Below, piece by piece: positions 5,327 through 5,876 of a stretch of DNA of 5,876 bases. The DNA is from Bacillota bacterium (GTDB lineage: Bacteria; Bacillota; UBA994). The position numbers were made by a program, and so were the translations under genes. The stretch covers positions 1 to 5,876 of the forward strand of contig QLUC01000100.1 in assembly GCA_018725275.1 (NCBI GenBank), in the 5' to 3' direction. Every line of letters starts with the position of its first letter. The first letter of the stretch is position 1. The notes beneath the pieces were generated by a model. The model saw nothing but the letters and a program-made list of their open reading frames with translations, had not been told where the DNA came from and made no database searches.

Positions 5327-5876
5327 AGAGCACCTTGTATGTCCCGCGCGCCTGGGCTCTGAAATATGGCCTAAAACCGACCAGCACCACCTTGCCCGCC
5401 CCGTAGCCGCACAGAACCAAGGCTCCACGCCCGTACAGCCTTTCTGCGCCCAAAATCCATCCGGACAGCAGGGGATTAACCATCGGGTACTTCCCGACCA
5501 CCCTACCGTGGCCATCCGCACTAAACGCAGGACTTTGCGAGAAGACTACGGCTGTTTCACGAGGCATGCCGTATCCTAAGGGGTGGTTCGGGTCCATGAC
5601 CACGCGCAAGAAGGAGCCGGGGACAAAGAACTCTGTCTCAGGGCAGGCGGCGACCACATTGCTCACCGGCAGACTTAGTTCGCGAATCGCCCATTCACTG
5701 GCTCTATCTATGGCCAAGAGAGTGCCGCCCTCATCGACAAAGGCTCTCAAGGCCGATGCCCCGCTTGCCCCTAAGCCCCCCGTGTAGGCTGACGGGTAGG
5801 TTCCCGGAGGGTGGCCCTCCTGCATGACCTTCAACTCCGCAGAGGGCAAAATCAATACATCATAGCGAACTGACAA
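5295..5876 (-). CDS. C-terminal part of a large M14 zinc-carboxypeptidase-family protein (amidotransferase-like tail domain), partial
   Basis: 193 codons are visible and the frame continues past the window edge, so the first codon (TTG, 5874-5876) is probably internal. The sequence begins with a Rossmann-like strand, RYDVLILPSAEL. It continues with YTGGLGASGASALRAFVDEG then GGTLLAID (typical of class-I glutamine-amidotransferase-like folds), FFVPGSFLRVVMDPNHPLGY, NPLLSGWILGAERL, and GKVVLVGFRPYFRAQARGT before KVLFNALLY. From memory this order matches the C-terminal domain of large, usually secreted M14 peptidase-family proteins. The catalytic zinc domain would lie outside the window and is not seen. 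No nucleophile cysteine of a working amidotransferase is evident. It ends at TAA 5295-5297, 32 bp inside the Mur ligase gene. No terminator is visible between the two, and no hairpin with a T tract follows on the minus strand within the Mur ligase gene's 3' end. Confidence 0.65.
   Translation of the reverse strand: MSVRYDVLILPSAELKVMQEGHPPGTYPSAYTGGLGASGASALRAFVDEGGTLLAIDRASEWAIRELSLPVSNVVAACPETEFFVPGSFLRVVMDPNHPLGYGMPRETAVVFSQSPAFSADGHGRVVGKYPMVNPLLSGWILGAERLYGRGALVLCGYGAGKVVLVGFRPYFRAQARGTYKVLFNALLYATSS

Noticed and set aside
5327..5365. AGAGC ... GCTCT inverted repeat after the Mur ligase stop as a terminator
   Set aside because: The arms are only 5 bp, the loop is over 20 nt and no T tract follows. 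It lies within the coding sequence of the convergent gene.
1..5876. CRISPR arrays, tRNA or rRNA genes, insertion sequences, phage or toxin-antitoxin modules
   Set aside because: No regularly spaced repeats, tRNA-like cloverleaf, transposase motifs, terminal inverted repeats or small toxin-antitoxin pairs were seen on either strand.

Overview
The window reads as chromosomal DNA from a Gram-positive (Bacillota/Clostridia-like) bacterium of moderate GC. Three things point there: Shine-Dalgarno (SD) sites close to AGGAGG, heavy use of TTG/GTG starts, and a YhaM-type OB-fold/HD-domain nuclease, a family typical of Firmicutes. This placement is an inference, since no rRNA or other taxonomic marker is present.

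Layout. (1) At 1-193 (minus) lies a fragment of a family-4-type glycosyltransferase. It is open to the window edge and lacks the N-terminal half expected upstream. (2) At 216-3858 (minus) is a tightly packed five-gene operon, in transcription order: a small Nudix-fold protein with an altered Nudix box; a Kbl/BioF-type PLP enzyme (glycine C-acetyltransferase-like); a YhaM-like 3'-5' exoribonuclease; a membrane-anchored thioredoxin-like protein; and a CcdA-type membrane electron carrier. Junctions are 16, 18, 4 and -13 nt, and a clean rho-independent terminator (173-200) closes the unit. (3) At 3859-3981 is a short divergent intergenic region. It holds the Nudix ribosome-binding site and an 8-bp direct repeat spaced one helical turn apart. 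(4) At 3982-5326 (plus) is a MurF-family Mur ligase. Its N-terminal domain and its ATPase/C-terminal domains lie in two different frames. (5) At 5295-5876 (minus) is the C-terminal part of a large protein resembling the glutamine-amidotransferase-like tail of M14 zinc carboxypeptidase-family proteins. It converges on and overlaps the Mur ligase by 32 bp.

How the genes fit together. The last two operon genes form a recognisable redox pair: CcdA carries electrons across the membrane and the anchored extracytoplasmic thioredoxin receives them. The upstream three (Nudix, PLP transferase, RNase) have no obvious common pathway, so the operon looks like a housekeeping assemblage. The Mur ligase and the M14-like protein may both relate to the cell envelope, but nothing in the window ties them to one process. 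I did not find a clearly new multi-gene system. The most unusual signals are the frame-split, substrate-site-degenerate Mur ligase, the Nudix protein lacking two box glutamates, and the truncated glycosyltransferase abutting the operon terminator.
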